This document shows positions 16,300 through 27,108 of a DNA stretch of 64,000 nt, piece by piece; the first letter of the stretch is position 1; each line of letters opens with the position of its first letter. This DNA comes from Clostridia bacterium. GTDB lineage: Bacteria; Bacillota; DSM-521; Neomoorellales; Neomoorellaceae. Under the pieces are notes generated by a model. That model was not told the DNA's origin, did not search any database, and was given only the letters and a program-made list of their open reading frames with translations. A program made the translations under genes and the position numbers. Location: contig JASUSV010000002.1 of assembly GCA_030445865.1 (NCBI GenBank), forward strand, positions 1-64,000, read 5' to 3'.

Positions 16300-17294
16300 G
16301 ACAAGTCGGCATAACCGGTGTAGGCTCTTACCTGCCCGAAGAAGTAATAACCAACTTTGACCTGGAAAAAATAGTTGATACCAGCGATGAATGGATTCGT
16401 ACCCGGACGGGCATCAGGGAACGCCGGCGAGCCAGCAGCGAGGAGGCGGCTTCTGACCTCAGCCTTGTTGCTGCCGAGAAGGCGCTGGCCTGCGCGGAGG
16501 TGGCAGCCGAAGATATCGACCTGATAATCGTGGCTACCGTCACGCCGGATATGTTTTTCCCAGCTACGGCCTGCTTGGTTCAGGACAGGCTGGGGGCAAA
16601 GCGGGCGGCGGCTTTTGATCTTTCGGCAGGCTGCAGCGGCTTTATCTACGCTCTGGCGGTGGCTTCCCAGTTCATCGCCAACGGTACCTATAATACGGCC
16701 CTGGTCATCGGCGTGGATGTTTTAACTAAAATCATTAATTGGGAAGACCGCAGCACCTGCGTGCTGTTCGGTGATGGCGCCGGCGCGGTTATCTTGCAGC
16801 CGGTGGAGCCTGGCCAGGGATTACTGGCCGTGCATTTGGGGGCCGATGGGAGCGGCGGGCGTTTTTTAGAAATGCCGGCGGGGGGTTCCCGGCAGCCTGC
16901 AACCTTGGACACGGTGAAAGCCAAGCTGCATAGCATTCATATGAACGGGCCCGAAGTTTTTAAGTTTGCCGTCCGAATTTTAGGTGAAGCTTCCCTGGCT
17001 GTTCTGGAAAAAGCCAACCTTACCAAGGCAGATATAGATTTTCTCATCCCCCACCAGGCCAACATCCGCATCGTAGAAGCGGCGATTAAGCGCCTGGGGC
17101 TAGAAGCGGAAAAAGTTTTCGTTAACCTCGACCGCTACGGTAACATGTCTAGCGCTTCTATTCCTGTGGCCCTAGATGAGGCCTACAGGGAGGGGAAGCT
17201 CAAAGTCGGCGCTAACGTACTGCTGGTTTCCTTCGGAGCCGGATTGACCTGGGGTTCGGCTGTGCTCAGGTGGAGCTTACCGCCTAAGGGTTAA
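16296..17294 (+). CDS. fabH: Beta-ketoacyl-ACP synthase III
   Basis: Condenses acetyl-CoA (or a branched acyl-CoA) with malonyl-ACP to start fatty acid synthesis, 332 aa. Active-site cysteine lies in LSAGCSGF near residue 112; the histidine and asparagine are in HQANIRI (about 253) and the C-terminal region NMSSASIPVAL. Start is TTG, overlapping plsX. It sits in the fapR operon. Confidence 0.96.
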   Translation: MRQVGITGVGSYLPEEVITNFDLEKIVDTSDEWIRTRTGIRERRRASSEEAASDLSLVAAEKALACAEVAAEDIDLIIVATVTPDMFFPATACLVQDRLGAKRAAAFDLSAGCSGFIYALAVASQFIANGTYNTALVIGVDVLTKIINWEDRSTCVLFGDGAGAVILQPVEPGQGLLAVHLGADGSGGRFLEMPAGGSRQPATLDTVKAKLHSIHMNGPEVFKFAVRILGEASLAVLEKANLTKADIDFLIPHQANIRIVEAAIKRLGLEAEKVFVNLDRYGNMSSASIPVALDEAYREGKLKVGANVLLVSFGAGLTWGSAVLRWSLPPKG

Positions 17295-17306
17295 GAGGTG
17301 ATAATT

Positions 17307-18248
17307 TTGTGGCGAACCGTCCTTTGTGATCTTTTAAATATCGAATACCCCATCCTCCAAGGGGGCATGGCCTGGGTAGCTACAGGCGAACTGGCGGCTG
17401 CTGTTTCCGCAGCCGGAGGCCTAGGTATTATCGGCGCCGGCAACGCGCCGCCGGAGGCGGTGCGCCAGGAAATACATAAAGTAAGAGAGCGGACAGACCG
17501 GCCTTTTGGCGTAAATGTTTACTACATGTCTCCTTTTGCGGAAGACATAATCAAGCTGGTAATAGAGGAAAAGGTGCCGGTAGTAACCACCGGAGCCGGA
17601 AACCCCGGCAAACACCTGCCCCTTCTTAAGGAGGCCGGCACCAAAGTAATACCGGTTATTGCCTCGGTTTCCCTGGCCAAACGCTTAGAACGCCTGGGGG
17701 TTGACGCCCTGATCGCTGAAGGCATGGAATGCGGCGGCCATATTGGCGAAATTACCACCATGGCTCTGGTGCCCCAGGTTGTAGATGCCGTTAAGGTACC
17801 GGTAATCGCCGCCGGCGGCATAGCCGACGGCCGCGGTCTGGTGGCAGCCTTAAGTTTGGGCGCTGTCGGCGTGCAGATGGGTACTCGTTTCATCTGTGCT
17901 ACCGAATGCGTAGCCCACGAAAATTATAAACAGGCTATCCTTAGAGCCGGCGACCGGGACACGGTAGTGACCGGTATTAAAGGCCATTACGTTCGGGTGC
18001 TGCGTAATAAGCTTTCCCGGCAGTTTGAAGAACTGGCTGCCCGCGGAGCTTCCTGGGAGGAGATGGATAAACTGGGGAGCGGCAAATTACGGGCGGCGGT
18101 AATTGAAGGGGACGTGGAGTACGGTTCTTTAATGGCCGGGCAGATTGCCGGTCTAATCCAAGACGTTAAACCGGCAAAGGAAATAATTTCAGACATCATG
18201 GCCGAGGCCGAGAAGGTAATAAATAATTTAGGGAGAATTATGCAGTGA
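17307..18248 (+). CDS. fabK: Enoyl-ACP reductase FabK (flavin type)
   Basis: FMN-dependent, NAD(P)H-using trans-2-enoyl-ACP reductase, 313 aa, of the nitronate monooxygenase-like TIM-barrel family. Visible motifs are YPILQGGMAW near the start, the GMECGGHIG loop with its catalytic histidine near residue 140, and AAGGIADGRG then GAVGVQMGTRF for phosphate binding. No FabI is present in this operon, so FabK is the predicted sole reductase here. TTG at 17307 was chosen because AGAGGTGA lies six bases upstream; a GTG at 17298 overlaps that site. It overlaps fabD by 4 bp. Confidence 0.93.
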   Translation: MWRTVLCDLLNIEYPILQGGMAWVATGELAAAVSAAGGLGIIGAGNAPPEAVRQEIHKVRERTDRPFGVNVYYMSPFAEDIIKLVIEEKVPVVTTGAGNPGKHLPLLKEAGTKVIPVIASVSLAKRLERLGVDALIAEGMECGGHIGEITTMALVPQVVDAVKVPVIAAGGIADGRGLVAALSLGAVGVQMGTRFICATECVAHENYKQAILRAGDRDTVVTGIKGHYVRVLRNKLSRQFEELAARGASWEEMDKLGSGKLRAAVIEGDVEYGSLMAGQIAGLIQDVKPAKEIISDIMAEAEKVINNLGRIMQ

Positions 18249-19186
18249 AAAAGATAGCTTTTCTCTTTCCGGGACAGGGATCCCAGTATGTGGGTATGGG
18301 TCGGGCGCTGGCAACTGCTTTCCCGGTTGCCGCTGCTACTTTTGAGGCGGCAGATAAAGCCCTTGGTTATGATATAAGCGATCTATGCTTTAAGGGCCCG
18401 GCGGAAAAGCTCAATATCACAGAATATACGCAGCCGGCCATCCTTACGGTCAGCGTAGCCTGCTACCGGGTCCTGGAGGAGAAAGGGGTTCTGCCCGGGG
18501 CAGTAGCCGGCCATAGCGTGGGCGAATACAGCGCTTTGGTGGCTGCCGGAGCTCTCGATTTTGTGGACGCCGTGAAGTTGGTAGCCCAGCGCGGCCGGTT
18601 TATGTCGGAAGCCGTTCCTGCCGGCCAGGGCGGTATGGCGGCCATCCTGGGGCTGTCGGAAGCCGAGGTGAAGGAAGTCTGCCGGAAAGCAGGCGAGGCA
18701 GGTGTAGTGGAAGCTGCCAACTTGAACGCTCCGGGTCAGGTGGTAATCTCCGGCGAAAATAAGGCCCTGCAGCGGGCCATTGAGCTGGCTCGCCAGGCCG
18801 GGGCCAAAAAAGCGGTTGTACTCAACGTCAGCGGGCCCTTCCATTCTTCCCTGATGGCGCCGGCGCAAGAAAAATTGGCCCGGGTTTTAGAATCCGTAGC
18901 CATTGCACCCCCCCGATTGCCGGTAGTGGCCAATGTGAGCGCTAATTTGATTACCGGCGCGGCGGACGTACGCGAAGCGCTAATCGCCCAGATAGCCAGC
19001 CCGGTACGCTGGGAGGAATCTATCCGAAAGTTGGCAGCTGACGGCTATAACATTTTTATAGAGGTTGGCCCGGGTAAAGTCTTGAGCGGCCTTGCCCGCC
19101 GCATAGCTCCGGAGGCAACATTGGGAAATGTGGAGGACCCGGCATCTTTAACCAAGACCCTTGCTATTTTGGGGGAGGCCATATAG
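18245..19186 (+). CDS. fabD: Malonyl-CoA:ACP transacylase
   Basis: Loads malonyl groups on acyl carrier protein, 313 aa. The oxyanion motif [11 protein letters not shown] is at the N-terminus, the active serine in [10 protein letters not shown] near residue 90, and the catalytic histidine in SGPFHSSLM near 200. It begins with GTG inside the fabK stop codon and ends one base before the fabG start. Confidence 0.96.
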   Translation: MKKIAFLFPGQGSQYVGMGRALATAFPVAAATFEAADKALGYDISDLCFKGPAEKLNITEYTQPAILTVSVACYRVLEEKGVLPGAVAGHSVGEYSALVAAGALDFVDAVKLVAQRGRFMSEAVPAGQGGMAAILGLSEAEVKEVCRKAGEAGVVEAANLNAPGQVVISGENKALQRAIELARQAGAKKAVVLNVSGPFHSSLMAPAQEKLARVLESVAIAPPRLPVVANVSANLITGAADVREALIAQIASPVRWEESIRKLAADGYNIFIEVGPGKVLSGLARRIAPEATLGNVEDPASLTKTLAILGEAI

Positions 19187-19187
19187 A

Positions 19188-19937
19188 ATGGTATTAAATG
19201 GAAAAACAGCCCTGGTAACCGGAGCTTCTCGCGGAATCGGCAGAGCCATAGCCCTGGCTTTAGCCAGGGCAGGAGCCAGGGTTGCCGTCAACTACGTTCG
19301 GAAGGCAGAGGCGGCGGAGGAAGTAGTGGCTTTGATAAAGGAAGCCGGAGGCGAAGGGATAGCCCTTCAAGCCGATGTTTCTCGGCAAAACGAAGCAACT
19401 GAATTAGTGGAGCGTACCCTCACCGCTTTTGGCCGCCTGGATGTCCTGGTAAATAACGCTGGCATCGCCCGCGACGGCCTTTGCTTGCGGCTGAAGCCGG
19501 AGGATTGGGAGGCCGTCTTGGCTACTAACCTTAACGGCGTCTTTTACTGCACCCAGGCTGCCCTAAAACCCATGTTGCGCCAGCGGGAGGGCCGGATAAT
19601 AAACCTGACCTCTGTTGTAGCCCAGCTGGGCAATCCGGGCCAGACGAACTACGCCGCTGCTAAGGCGGGCGTTATAGGTTTTACCAAGTCCCTGGCCAAG
19701 GAGATGGCCGGCCGTGGCATACTGGTTAATGCCGTGGCTCCGGGCTTTATCGTTACCGAGATGACCCAAAACCTTGGCGAAGCTGTAGCGGAAAATTTTA
19801 AGGCGCGTATTCCTCTTGGCCGGCCCGGGCGGCCGGAAGAAGTAGCTGAAGTAGTTCTCTTCCTGGCCTCTCCGGCGGCCAGTTATATAACCGGCCAGGT
19901 GATTAATGTAGATGGCGGCCTGGCAATGGCCATGTAG
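19188..19937 (+). CDS. fabG: 3-oxoacyl-ACP reductase
   Basis: NADPH-dependent short-chain dehydrogenase that reduces 3-oxoacyl-ACP, 249 aa. It has TGASRGIG (about residues 12-19), NNAGI near 90 and the YAAAK catalytic pair near 154. The ATG at 19188 is used because GGGGGAGG precedes it; an upstream in-frame start would overlap fabD. Followed by acpP after 21 bp. Confidence 0.96.
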   Translation: MVLNGKTALVTGASRGIGRAIALALARAGARVAVNYVRKAEAAEEVVALIKEAGGEGIALQADVSRQNEATELVERTLTAFGRLDVLVNNAGIARDGLCLRLKPEDWEAVLATNLNGVFYCTQAALKPMLRQREGRIINLTSVVAQLGNPGQTNYAAAKAGVIGFTKSLAKEMAGRGILVNAVAPGFIVTEMTQNLGEAVAENFKARIPLGRPGRPEEVAEVVLFLASPAASYITGQVINVDGGLAMAM

Positions 19938-19958
19938 AAAAACTTAAGGAGGTGAGGT

Positions 19959-20195
19959 ATGGTGGACAACATTCTGGAAAAAGTTAAGGAAATTGTAGCC
20001 GAACAACTGGGCGTAGAGGTAGACGATCTTACCAGTGAAACTTCTTTTGAGGATTTAAATGCGGATTCGCTGGATATCGTCGAACTGATTATGGCCCTGG
20101 AGGAGGAATTCGACCTGGAAATCCCCGATGAAGATGCCGAAAAACTTACCACTATCGGAGCGGCAGTAGAATACATCAGGGAGCGTACCAAATAA
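19959..20195 (+). CDS. acpP: Acyl carrier protein
   Basis: Small acidic helical carrier, 78 aa, that holds growing acyl chains on a phosphopantetheine arm. The attachment serine is in the DSLD motif near residue 39. AAGGAGGTGA precedes the start. Central gene of the fapR operon. Confidence 0.97.
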   Translation: MVDNILEKVKEIVAEQLGVEVDDLTSETSFEDLNADSLDIVELIMALEEEFDLEIPDEDAEKLTTIGAAVEYIRERTK

Positions 20196-20222
20196 AAAGG
20201 GTGCGATTGGAGGAAACTTGCT

Positions 20223-21455
20223 TTGCACCGTGTAGTTATTACCGGCTTGGGAGTGATATCTCCGGTCGGAAATACTAAAGATGATTTTTGGCGCTCGCTC
20301 CTGGCCGGCGTTTCCGGGATAGGTCCTATTACCCGCTTTGACGCCAGTAGCATGGCCACGCGCATAGCCGGAGAAGTAAAGGATTTCGACCCCGCAGCTT
20401 TCTTGGACCGTAAAGAAGTTAAGCGTATGGACCGCTTCACCCAGTACGCAGTGGTTACGGCGCGTATGGCCCTTAACGATGCTGCTCTCGACCCAAAGTC
20501 TGTAGATCCGGAACGTATAGGTGTCGTCTATGCCTCCGGTATTGGCGGCATAGAAACTTTGGAAGATCAAGCCCGGACCTTGTTGGAAAAAGGCCCGGGC
20601 AGGGTGAGTCCCTTCTTTGTGCCCATGATGATCGGCAATATGGCCGCCGGGCAAATTTCCATCCACATCGGAGCGCGGGGACCTAACTTTACCGTAGTGA
20701 ACGCCTGCGCCTCTTCTGCCAACGCCGTAGGCGAGGCTTTTCGCCTCCTGCAACGGGGGGAGGTAGATGTGGTCATTACCGGCGGCAGTGAAGCCAGCGT
20801 AACCCCTTTGGCAGTGGCAGGTTTCAGCTCTATGAAGGCGCTTTCTACCCGTAATGAAGCGCCCCAGGCCGCCAGCCGGCCTTTTGACCGCGGCCGCGAC
20901 GGTTTTGTTTTGGGCGAGGGAGCGGGGACTTTGATTTTGGAAACCCTGGAACACGCCGAAAGGCGGGGGGCGCGCATCTACGCCGAAGTAGCGGGTTATG
21001 GCTGCACGGCCGATGCTTACCATATTACAGCCCCGGATCCGGAAGGCAGGGGATCATCAAGGGCTATGCAGCTAGCCATAGCTGACGCCGGCCTTAAGCC
21101 GGAGGACGTAGATTACATTAACGCCCATGGGACTTCTACGGATTTAAACGACCGTTTGGAAACCCTTGCCATTAAGCAGGTTTTTGGTTCCCATGCCTAT
21201 AAATTAGCCGTGAGCTCAAATAAATCCATGATCGGGCATCTTTTAGGCGCTGCGGGGGCAGTAGAGCTGATCGCCACGGCGTTGACCATCTACGAAGGTG
21301 TTATTCCCCCTACCATTAACTACGAGGACCCGGATCCCGAATGTGACCTTGACTATGTGCCCAATAAGGCCAGACACCAGGAGGTTAAAGTGGCTTTATC
21401 TAACTCTTTTGGTTTTGGCGGGCATAATGCCTCTATTTTGCTGCGTAAATTTTAA
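20223..21455 (+). CDS. fabF: Beta-ketoacyl-ACP synthase II
   Basis: Elongating ketosynthase, 410 aa. The Cys-His-His triad is visible in [15 protein letters not shown] (about 165), NAHGTST (about 303) and [17 protein letters not shown] (about 340), and the C-terminal gate NSFGFGGHN is intact. TTG start at 20223 with GGAGGAAAC upstream. It is the last lipid gene of the operon; rnc follows after 13 bp. Confidence 0.96.
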   Translation: MHRVVITGLGVISPVGNTKDDFWRSLLAGVSGIGPITRFDASSMATRIAGEVKDFDPAAFLDRKEVKRMDRFTQYAVVTARMALNDAALDPKSVDPERIGVVYASGIGGIETLEDQARTLLEKGPGRVSPFFVPMMIGNMAAGQISIHIGARGPNFTVVNACASSANAVGEAFRLLQRGEVDVVITGGSEASVTPLAVAGFSSMKALSTRNEAPQAASRPFDRGRDGFVLGEGAGTLILETLEHAERRGARIYAEVAGYGCTADAYHITAPDPEGRGSSRAMQLAIADAGLKPEDVDYINAHGTSTDLNDRLETLAIKQVFGSHAYKLAVSSNKSMIGHLLGAAGAVELIATALTIYEGVIPPTINYEDPDPECDLDYVPNKARHQEVKVALSNSFGFGGHNASILLRKF

Positions 21456-21468
21456 GCAGGTGTAAGTT

Positions 21469-22254
21469 ATGTTGCCTCGACGCCGTAACGACCTCTGCAA
21501 ATTTTTGGACCAGGCCGGGATTAAACCTTCCGGCCTGGAACTTTTGGATATGGCCCTTACCCACCCTACATATGCTTTTGAACATGGAACGGCAGACAAC
21601 CAGCGGCTGGAGTTTTTAGGTGACGCAGTTTTAGGTTTAATCGTGGCCGATTACCTTTACCGCACATATCCTGATCTTTCCGAAGGCGAGTTGACTCGCC
21701 TGCGCGCCAGGATAGTTTGTGAGGATAGCCTGGCTGCTGCTGCCGGGCGGCTGGGGTTGGGGCGTTTACTGCTTTTGGGTAAAGGCGAAGAAATGAGCGG
21801 TGGCGCGGAGAGGGAATCGAATCTAGCCGATGCGGTAGAAGCGGTCCTGGGCGCCCTTTATCTTGAAGGCGGCCTGGAACTGGCCCGTCAATTTTTCCGT
21901 TTCGCCCTGGACCCGGTTTTAAAAGAGGCAGAAATAATTGATAAAGACTATAAAACCAGGTTGCAGGAAGAAGTGCAAAGACTCAGCCAGGAAAATGTCA
22001 GTTATGCCATTTTAGAAGAGTGGGGTCCGGATCATGCCAAGAACTTTCGCGCCGGCGTTTATTTCCGGGGCAAGTTATGGGCTACAGGTACCGGTAAAAG
22101 TAAAAAAGAAGCCGAACAAGAGGCGGCGCGGTTGGCCTTAAAAGACTTTGAGGCTAGGAAGGATTTGTTTTCCCCTTGTCGAAATATTAGTAAGGATATA
22201 TCCAACAAATCCAGGAGAATGGGAACGAGGGAGGGGGAAAATGGAAGTACTTAA
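21469..22254 (+). CDS. rnc: Ribonuclease III
   Basis: Double-stranded RNA endonuclease for rRNA and mRNA processing, 261 aa. The signature LEFLGDAVLGLIV (about residues 44-56) carries the catalytic acids, with a second in LADAVEAVLGA. The dsRNA-binding domain (about 160-230) ends in KKEAEQEAARLALKDF. A 30-residue basic tail follows and overlaps spoVS by 14 bp; this tail is longer than usual. Confidence 0.96.
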   Translation: MLPRRRNDLCKFLDQAGIKPSGLELLDMALTHPTYAFEHGTADNQRLEFLGDAVLGLIVADYLYRTYPDLSEGELTRLRARIVCEDSLAAAAGRLGLGRLLLLGKGEEMSGGAERESNLADAVEAVLGALYLEGGLELARQFFRFALDPVLKEAEIIDKDYKTRLQEEVQRLSQENVSYAILEEWGPDHAKNFRAGVYFRGKLWATGTGKSKKEAEQEAARLALKDFEARKDLFSPCRNISKDISNKSRRMGTREGENGST

Positions 22255-22501
22255 AGTATCGGCTCACTCCAATCCCAAAGCCGTGGCCGGGGCTCTGGCG
22301 GCCGTTTTCCGTCAGCATGGCAAGGCCGAAGTTCAAGCTGTAGGAGCAGGGGCAGTAAATCAAGCCGTGAAAGCCATCGCTATTGCCCGGGGTTTTATCG
22401 CACCGAATGGAATTGATCTGGTCATGATTCCCGCTTTTACCGAGATTACCATTGACGGCGAAGAACGAACGGCAATCAGGTTTATCGTAGAGCCACGCTA
22501 A
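22241..22501 (+). CDS. spoVS: Stage V sporulation protein S
   Basis: Small DNA/RNA-binding-like (Alba-fold) protein needed for spore coat assembly and engulfment timing, 86 aa, exactly the family length. The start ATG at 22241 follows GAGGGGG; a longer frame from 22148 only overlaps rnc. Motifs include KVSAHSNPKAVAGALA and AVNQAVKAIAIARGF. Placement between rnc and smc ties cell-cycle and sporulation genes in one transcription unit. Confidence 0.96.
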   Translation: MEVLKVSAHSNPKAVAGALAAVFRQHGKAEVQAVGAGAVNQAVKAIAIARGFIAPNGIDLVMIPAFTEITIDGEERTAIRFIVEPR

Positions 22502-22512
22502 AGTACCCCTCG

Positions 22513-22540
22513 GAAACTGCTCTACAAAAGAGCAGTTTCT
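22513..22540 (+). terminator. Terminator-like hairpin after spoVS
   Basis: An 11-bp perfect stem GAAACTGCTCT/AGAGCAGTTTC with loop ACAAA, followed by only TT. It may reduce rather than stop transcription into smc. Confidence 0.6.
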
Positions 22541-22559
22541 TCGCTCCTGGAGGTTGTTG

Positions 22560-25500
22560 ATGCTTTTAAAAGGCTTAGAGGTGCGCGGATTTAAATCTTT
22601 TGTAGACCGGGTGAGACTCGAGTTCGGGCCCGGTATTACTTGTATTATAGGTCCCAACGGCAGCGGTAAAAGTAATATCGCCGACGCCATACTCTGGGTT
22701 TTAGGCGAGCAAAGCGCTAAGGCGCTGCGCAGCGCCCACATGGATGAGGTTATTTTTGCCGGAAGCGCCGGCCGGCACCCGGTCGGCCTGGCCGAAGTCA
22801 CCCTAATCCTGGATAACACCCGGGGTACTTTTCCCCTGGAGTACGGCGAAATTGCCTTAACGCGGCGGGTTTTTCGTTCCGGCGAGGGGGAATATTTGGT
22901 TAACCGGGTTCCCTGCCGGCTCAAAGATATTCAGGAATTGCTCTTGGAGGCCGGTTCCAGCCGCAGCGCTCTGACTATTGTTGGCCAAGGGAAACTCGAG
23001 GATATCCTGACGGCCAGAGGGGAAGAGCGCCGGATGCTTCTAGAAGAGGTTCTGGGCCTGGCGCGCCTCCGCTGGCGTAAAAAGGAAGCCGAGCAAAAGT
23101 TGGACGCCGTGGAGCAAGATCTGCTGCGTCTGGGAGACGTCTTAAACGAGCTTGACCGCCAGCTCCAGCCCCTGGCCAGGGAAGCCCAGCTTGCCCGGCG
23201 CTATCAGAAGTTAGAAAAAGGCCTGGCTTTAATCGATCTCTTGCTGGCTAATGGGAAAATCCAGGAATTAAAGGAGGAGCAGCAAATAAAACAAAAGCTC
23301 GTTGGCGCCTTGCAACAAAAGCTTGATGAGTTGCAGGCCCGGAGCCGGGAGCTGGCGGAGGAAAGGGAGAGGGTAGAAGCTGAGCTGGCGGTTCTTGCTC
23401 AAAGCCGCAAGCAAAAAGAGGAGGAATTGGATCGGTTTCGAAAAGAATTGGAAGCAGTGCGCGCCAGGATGAACATAATAAGCGAGCGGCGGGAATTTTT
23501 CCAGCTTAAAAAAGGCGAGCTCCTGCAAGAAAAAGAGCGCCTGCTTGAGGAAAGGTTATTTCTTGAACAGGAGAAGCCCATCCTTATAGAACAAAAGGAA
23601 AAGCTGGATCGGGAAAGCCGGGTTTTAGAGGAAAAGATGGCCCGGGAGCAAAAATTGAGGGAAGAGCTGGCTCAAAAGCGGGAGGCAACGGCAGGAACGG
23701 TAGAAAAGTTGCGGTCCGACCTTTACGATGTTTTACATAATCTTGCCAGCGTCAAAAGCAACCTCGTACGCCTGGAAGAAAGACAAAAAGCCCGCCAGAA
23801 AGAGTTCCTGGCTGCCGGGTCCGAGCGGGACAGGCTGGAGGCGGCCAGGGAGAAGCTGGAGCGGCAGTTGAATTTAGCCCGGGAGGAGGCGGAGAAAGCC
23901 GAGGCAGTTTTAAAACAACTGGCCGAAGAAAAGATCGACCTGGAAGAAGAACTGGCGTCGGTCAGGAGCTCTTTGGTGGAGGTAGAACGCCAGATAAAAA
24001 CCCTGTCTGCAAGGCACCAGCAGCTTCTCGGCCAGCTTAGCTGGTTAAACCAGCTGGAAGCCGATTATGCCGGGTTTGGCGAAGGCGTAAAAATAATCCT
24101 CGAAGGGGTAAAAGCGGGCAACCCGGAGCTTAAAGGGGTAATCGGGGTACTGGCTGAGCATTTGGAAGTACCCGAAGGAATGGAAAAAGCTGTAGAAGCC
24201 GCTCTGGGCGGCGCCTTAACATATATCTTGGTTCAGGGCGCCGCTGATGCCGGCAGGGCGGTGGCCTTTCTTAAACAAAGGCGTGGCCGCGCTACTTTTT
24301 TGCCCTTGGAGTGGCTGGAAGGCCGCACCTGGCCGAAATCCTTAAGTTGGTGCCTGCAGGAAAAGGGCGTTCTGGGGATTGCTTCCCAATTAGTCCGGGT
24401 TAAAGGGGAGCTTAAGCCGGCCCTGGATTACCTCCTGGGACAAACCCTGGTGGTAGAAGACATGGAGCGGGCCATCGCCATAGCCCGCCATTTGCGCTCT
24501 CCCCTTCGCCTGGTCACCCTAGATGGAGATCTAGTGCAACCTAAAGGACCGATCAGTGGCGGGGCTAGGCGGGGGCGGGGGGGTATGTTGTCCCGCCGAC
24601 AGGAAATAACCCGCTTAGAAGCCGAGGCCGCCAGGTTGGCGGAGGAGATACAGCAACTCCAACTTACCGGCGAGGGATATAACCGGATTTTAACCGGCAA
24701 ACAGAAAAGGTTGCTGGCTATAGAAAAACAGCAGGCGGAACTGCGCGGCCGCCTCAAAGCAGCCCTGGCGAGCTTAAGTGAGCTTAACGAAGAGAAAGCC
24801 CGGCAGGAAGCGGAACTGGCTGCTTTAAACGCAGAAGCAGCTGTTGCCCAGTCAGGAAGCGACGAATTGGAGGAGACCCTGGGGGAATACGGCGTTAAAT
24901 TAAAAGCCCTGCAGGATGAGGAAAGGCAACTCCAGGAGGAATTGGCAGCAGCCCGCCGGGAAATGCTGAATCTGGAACAGGCGCTCCAGGAAAGCAATCG
25001 GCGGCTGGAGGAATACCACGCTAAGGCAGTTAACCTCGCCGGGAGCCGGGAAAAGGTAGAAGCCGAATTAAAAGCGGCGGAACAGCACCGGCAAAAAACG
25101 GAAGCTTATTTGAATGAAGTCGAGTCGGGACTGGCGAAGTTATCCGGCGAAATGGAAGAACTTTTAAAGGAAGAACGGCTTTTACAGGATACGCTTATTA
25201 ATTTGGAAAAAATCTACAACAACCTGGAAAAGGCCTTGCAGGCCAGCCGTCAGCAAGAAGTGCGCCTTAATGAGCTTAAGCGACAAATCGGTAGGCAAGA
25301 AAATATCCGGAATCAGGAAACCTTAAATGCGGTCAACCAGCTCAAAGGGGAAGAAATAGCCTTGGCGCGCCTGGAGGCCGCCATTACTAATTTGATTCAG
25401 GAGATTGAAACCAACTACGGCCCGAACTGGCAGAAGGAGTTGGCTAGGCCGCGCCCCCTGACCATGAAAAAAGCTCCTCTGGCCCGGAAGAAGCTGGAGG

Positions 25501-26105
25501 CTAAGCTATTGGCTTTAGGCAACGTTAATTTAGCCGCCTTAAAAGAGTATGAGCGTCTTAAGGCCAGGTTTGATGAATTGGCCGGGCAGAAGGCCGACCT
25601 GGAGGCAGGGAAAGCGGCCCTACGGGCCGTTATCCGCGAATGCGAAGGGTTGATGGCCACCCGCATTAAAGCCGGCTTCCAGGAAGTTCGATCCCATTTT
25701 ATTTCCCTTTTTCAGGAGCTCTTTGGAGGCGGAACGGCTGATCTGATCTTAAAGGGCGAAAATATTTTAGAGGCCGGCATCGAAATCCTGGCTAGCCCGC
25801 CCGGTAAAAAATTGCAGCACCTATCCCTTCTTTCCGGCGGGGAGAAAGCACTTACCGCCATTGCCTTTATTTTTGCTTTGCTTAAATTCAGACCAAGCCC
25901 TTTTTGTATTTTTGACGAAGTAGACACAGCTTTAGATGAAGCCAACGTAAATAGATTTGCCCGTCTCCTCAAAAAATTTACTTCCACAACCCAATTTATA
26001 GTTATTTCTCACCGCCAGGGCACCATGGCGGTAGCCGATACCCTTTACGGTGTGACCATGGAAGAAGCCGGTGTTTCCCGCCTGGTGTCGGTAAAGCTAG
26101 AATAA
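22560..26105 (+). CDS. smc: Chromosome segregation ATPase SMC
   Basis: Condensin core subunit, 1181 aa, normal length. Walker A GPNGSGKSN is near residue 32, coiled coils span about 170-500 and 670-1000, the hinge with GVIGVLAEHLEVPEGME starts near 520, and the C-terminal head carries LSGGEKALTA and Walker B FCIFDEVDTALDE. The ATG at 22560 is used rather than two TTG codons just upstream because GGAGG is then seven bases away. ftsY follows after 23 bp, a conserved arrangement. Confidence 0.97.
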   Translation: MLLKGLEVRGFKSFVDRVRLEFGPGITCIIGPNGSGKSNIADAILWVLGEQSAKALRSAHMDEVIFAGSAGRHPVGLAEVTLILDNTRGTFPLEYGEIALTRRVFRSGEGEYLVNRVPCRLKDIQELLLEAGSSRSALTIVGQGKLEDILTARGEERRMLLEEVLGLARLRWRKKEAEQKLDAVEQDLLRLGDVLNELDRQLQPLAREAQLARRYQKLEKGLALIDLLLANGKIQELKEEQQIKQKLVGALQQKLDELQARSRELAEERERVEAELAVLAQSRKQKEEELDRFRKELEAVRARMNIISERREFFQLKKGELLQEKERLLEERLFLEQEKPILIEQKEKLDRESRVLEEKMAREQKLREELAQKREATAGTVEKLRSDLYDVLHNLASVKSNLVRLEERQKARQKEFLAAGSERDRLEAAREKLERQLNLAREEAEKAEAVLKQLAEEKIDLEEELASVRSSLVEVERQIKTLSARHQQLLGQLSWLNQLEADYAGFGEGVKIILEGVKAGNPELKGVIGVLAEHLEVPEGMEKAVEAALGGALTYILVQGAADAGRAVAFLKQRRGRATFLPLEWLEGRTWPKSLSWCLQEKGVLGIASQLVRVKGELKPALDYLLGQTLVVEDMERAIAIARHLRSPLRLVTLDGDLVQPKGPISGGARRGRGGMLSRRQEITRLEAEAARLAEEIQQLQLTGEGYNRILTGKQKRLLAIEKQQAELRGRLKAALASLSELNEEKARQEAELAALNAEAAVAQSGSDELEETLGEYGVKLKALQDEERQLQEELAAARREMLNLEQALQESNRRLEEYHAKAVNLAGSREKVEAELKAAEQHRQKTEAYLNEVESGLAKLSGEMEELLKEERLLQDTLINLEKIYNNLEKALQASRQQEVRLNELKRQIGRQENIRNQETLNAVNQLKGEEIALARLEAAITNLIQEIETNYGPNWQKELARPRPLTMKKAPLARKKLEAKLLALGNVNLAALKEYERLKARFDELAGQKADLEAGKAALRAVIRECEGLMATRIKAGFQEVRSHFISLFQELFGGGTADLILKGENILEAGIEILASPPGKKLQHLSLLSGGEKALTAIAFIFALLKFRPSPFCIFDEVDTALDEANVNRFARLLKKFTSTTQFIVISHRQGTMAVADTLYGVTMEEAGVSRLVSVKLE

Positions 26106-26128
26106 ATAACCAACGGGGTGAATGCTTT

Positions 26129-27043
26129 TTGAACCTGCTGCGTGTATTTAAAGAAGGCCTGGCCAAAACCAGGCAGGCCTTTACCCAACAGATAACCGGC
26201 CTTATAGGCCGGCATAAAAATTTTGATGACAACTTTTTTGAAGAACTCGAAGAAATATTGCTTACCGCCGATGTAGGAATGAAGATTACGCTGGAACTGG
26301 TAGGGCGCTTAAAAGAAAGGGTGAGGCGGGAAAAATTATCGGACCCTGGGCTGGCCTACAACATTTTGCAGGAAGAAGTTGCATCCATATTGGATAAAGG
26401 TACGAGCCGGCTCCGGGAAGCAGCCCAACCCCCAACGGTTATCTTGGTAGTGGGCGTCAACGGCAGCGGTAAAACGACGACCATCGGTAAACTGGCTTAT
26501 CAATATAAGTTGGGCGGCAAAAAGGTAATTCTGGCTGCCGCCGATACCTTCCGGGCCGCTGCCGGCGAACAACTAGGTGTTTGGGCACAGAGGGCCGGCG
26601 CAGAATTGATCCGCCACCAGGAAGGAGCCGACCCGGCTGCCGTGGCCTTTGATGCCATCCAGGCGGCCAGGAGCAGGCGGGCCGATGTGGTTCTGATCGA
26701 TACCGCCGGCCGTTTGCAGTCCAAAGTTAACCTCATGGAGGAATTAAAGAAAATCCAACGGGTTATTGCCCGGGAAATACAAGAAGCGCCTCATGAGGTA
26801 CTGCTCGTTTTAGATGCCACTACCGGTCAGAACGGTCTTTCCCAGGCGCGCATTTTCCGCGAGGCGGTGGGCGTAACGGGGATTGTGCTTACTAAATTAG
26901 ATGGGACTGCTAAAGGCGGGGTGGTTCTGGCCATAGGTGCCGAACTGGGTTTACCTGTTAAGCTGGTGGGCTTAGGCGAGAAAATCACCGATTTGCGGGA
27001 ATTCAGCCCCCAGGACTACGCGGCCGCTCTTTTTTCCCGTTAA
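26129..27043 (+). CDS. ftsY: Signal recognition particle receptor FtsY
   Basis: SRP-GTPase at the inner face of the membrane that docks ribosome-SRP complexes, 304 aa. The NG domain is complete with [15 protein letters not shown] (about 110), DTAGRLQ (about 193) and [10 protein letters not shown] (about 257). The acidic A domain of enterobacterial FtsY is absent, as usual in Firmicutes. Start is TTG with GGGGTGA upstream. Confidence 0.96.
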   Translation: MNLLRVFKEGLAKTRQAFTQQITGLIGRHKNFDDNFFEELEEILLTADVGMKITLELVGRLKERVRREKLSDPGLAYNILQEEVASILDKGTSRLREAAQPPTVILVVGVNGSGKTTTIGKLAYQYKLGGKKVILAAADTFRAAAGEQLGVWAQRAGAELIRHQEGADPAAVAFDAIQAARSRRADVVLIDTAGRLQSKVNLMEELKKIQRVIAREIQEAPHEVLLVLDATTGQNGLSQARIFREAVGVTGIVLTKLDGTAKGGVVLAIGAELGLPVKLVGLGEKITDLREFSPQDYAAALFSR

Positions 27044-27108
27044 GTTTGATTTGGCGACCTCCCGGGTTTTATCCGGGTAAGTTTAAATTTGTAAGGGGGA
27101 GAGGATGA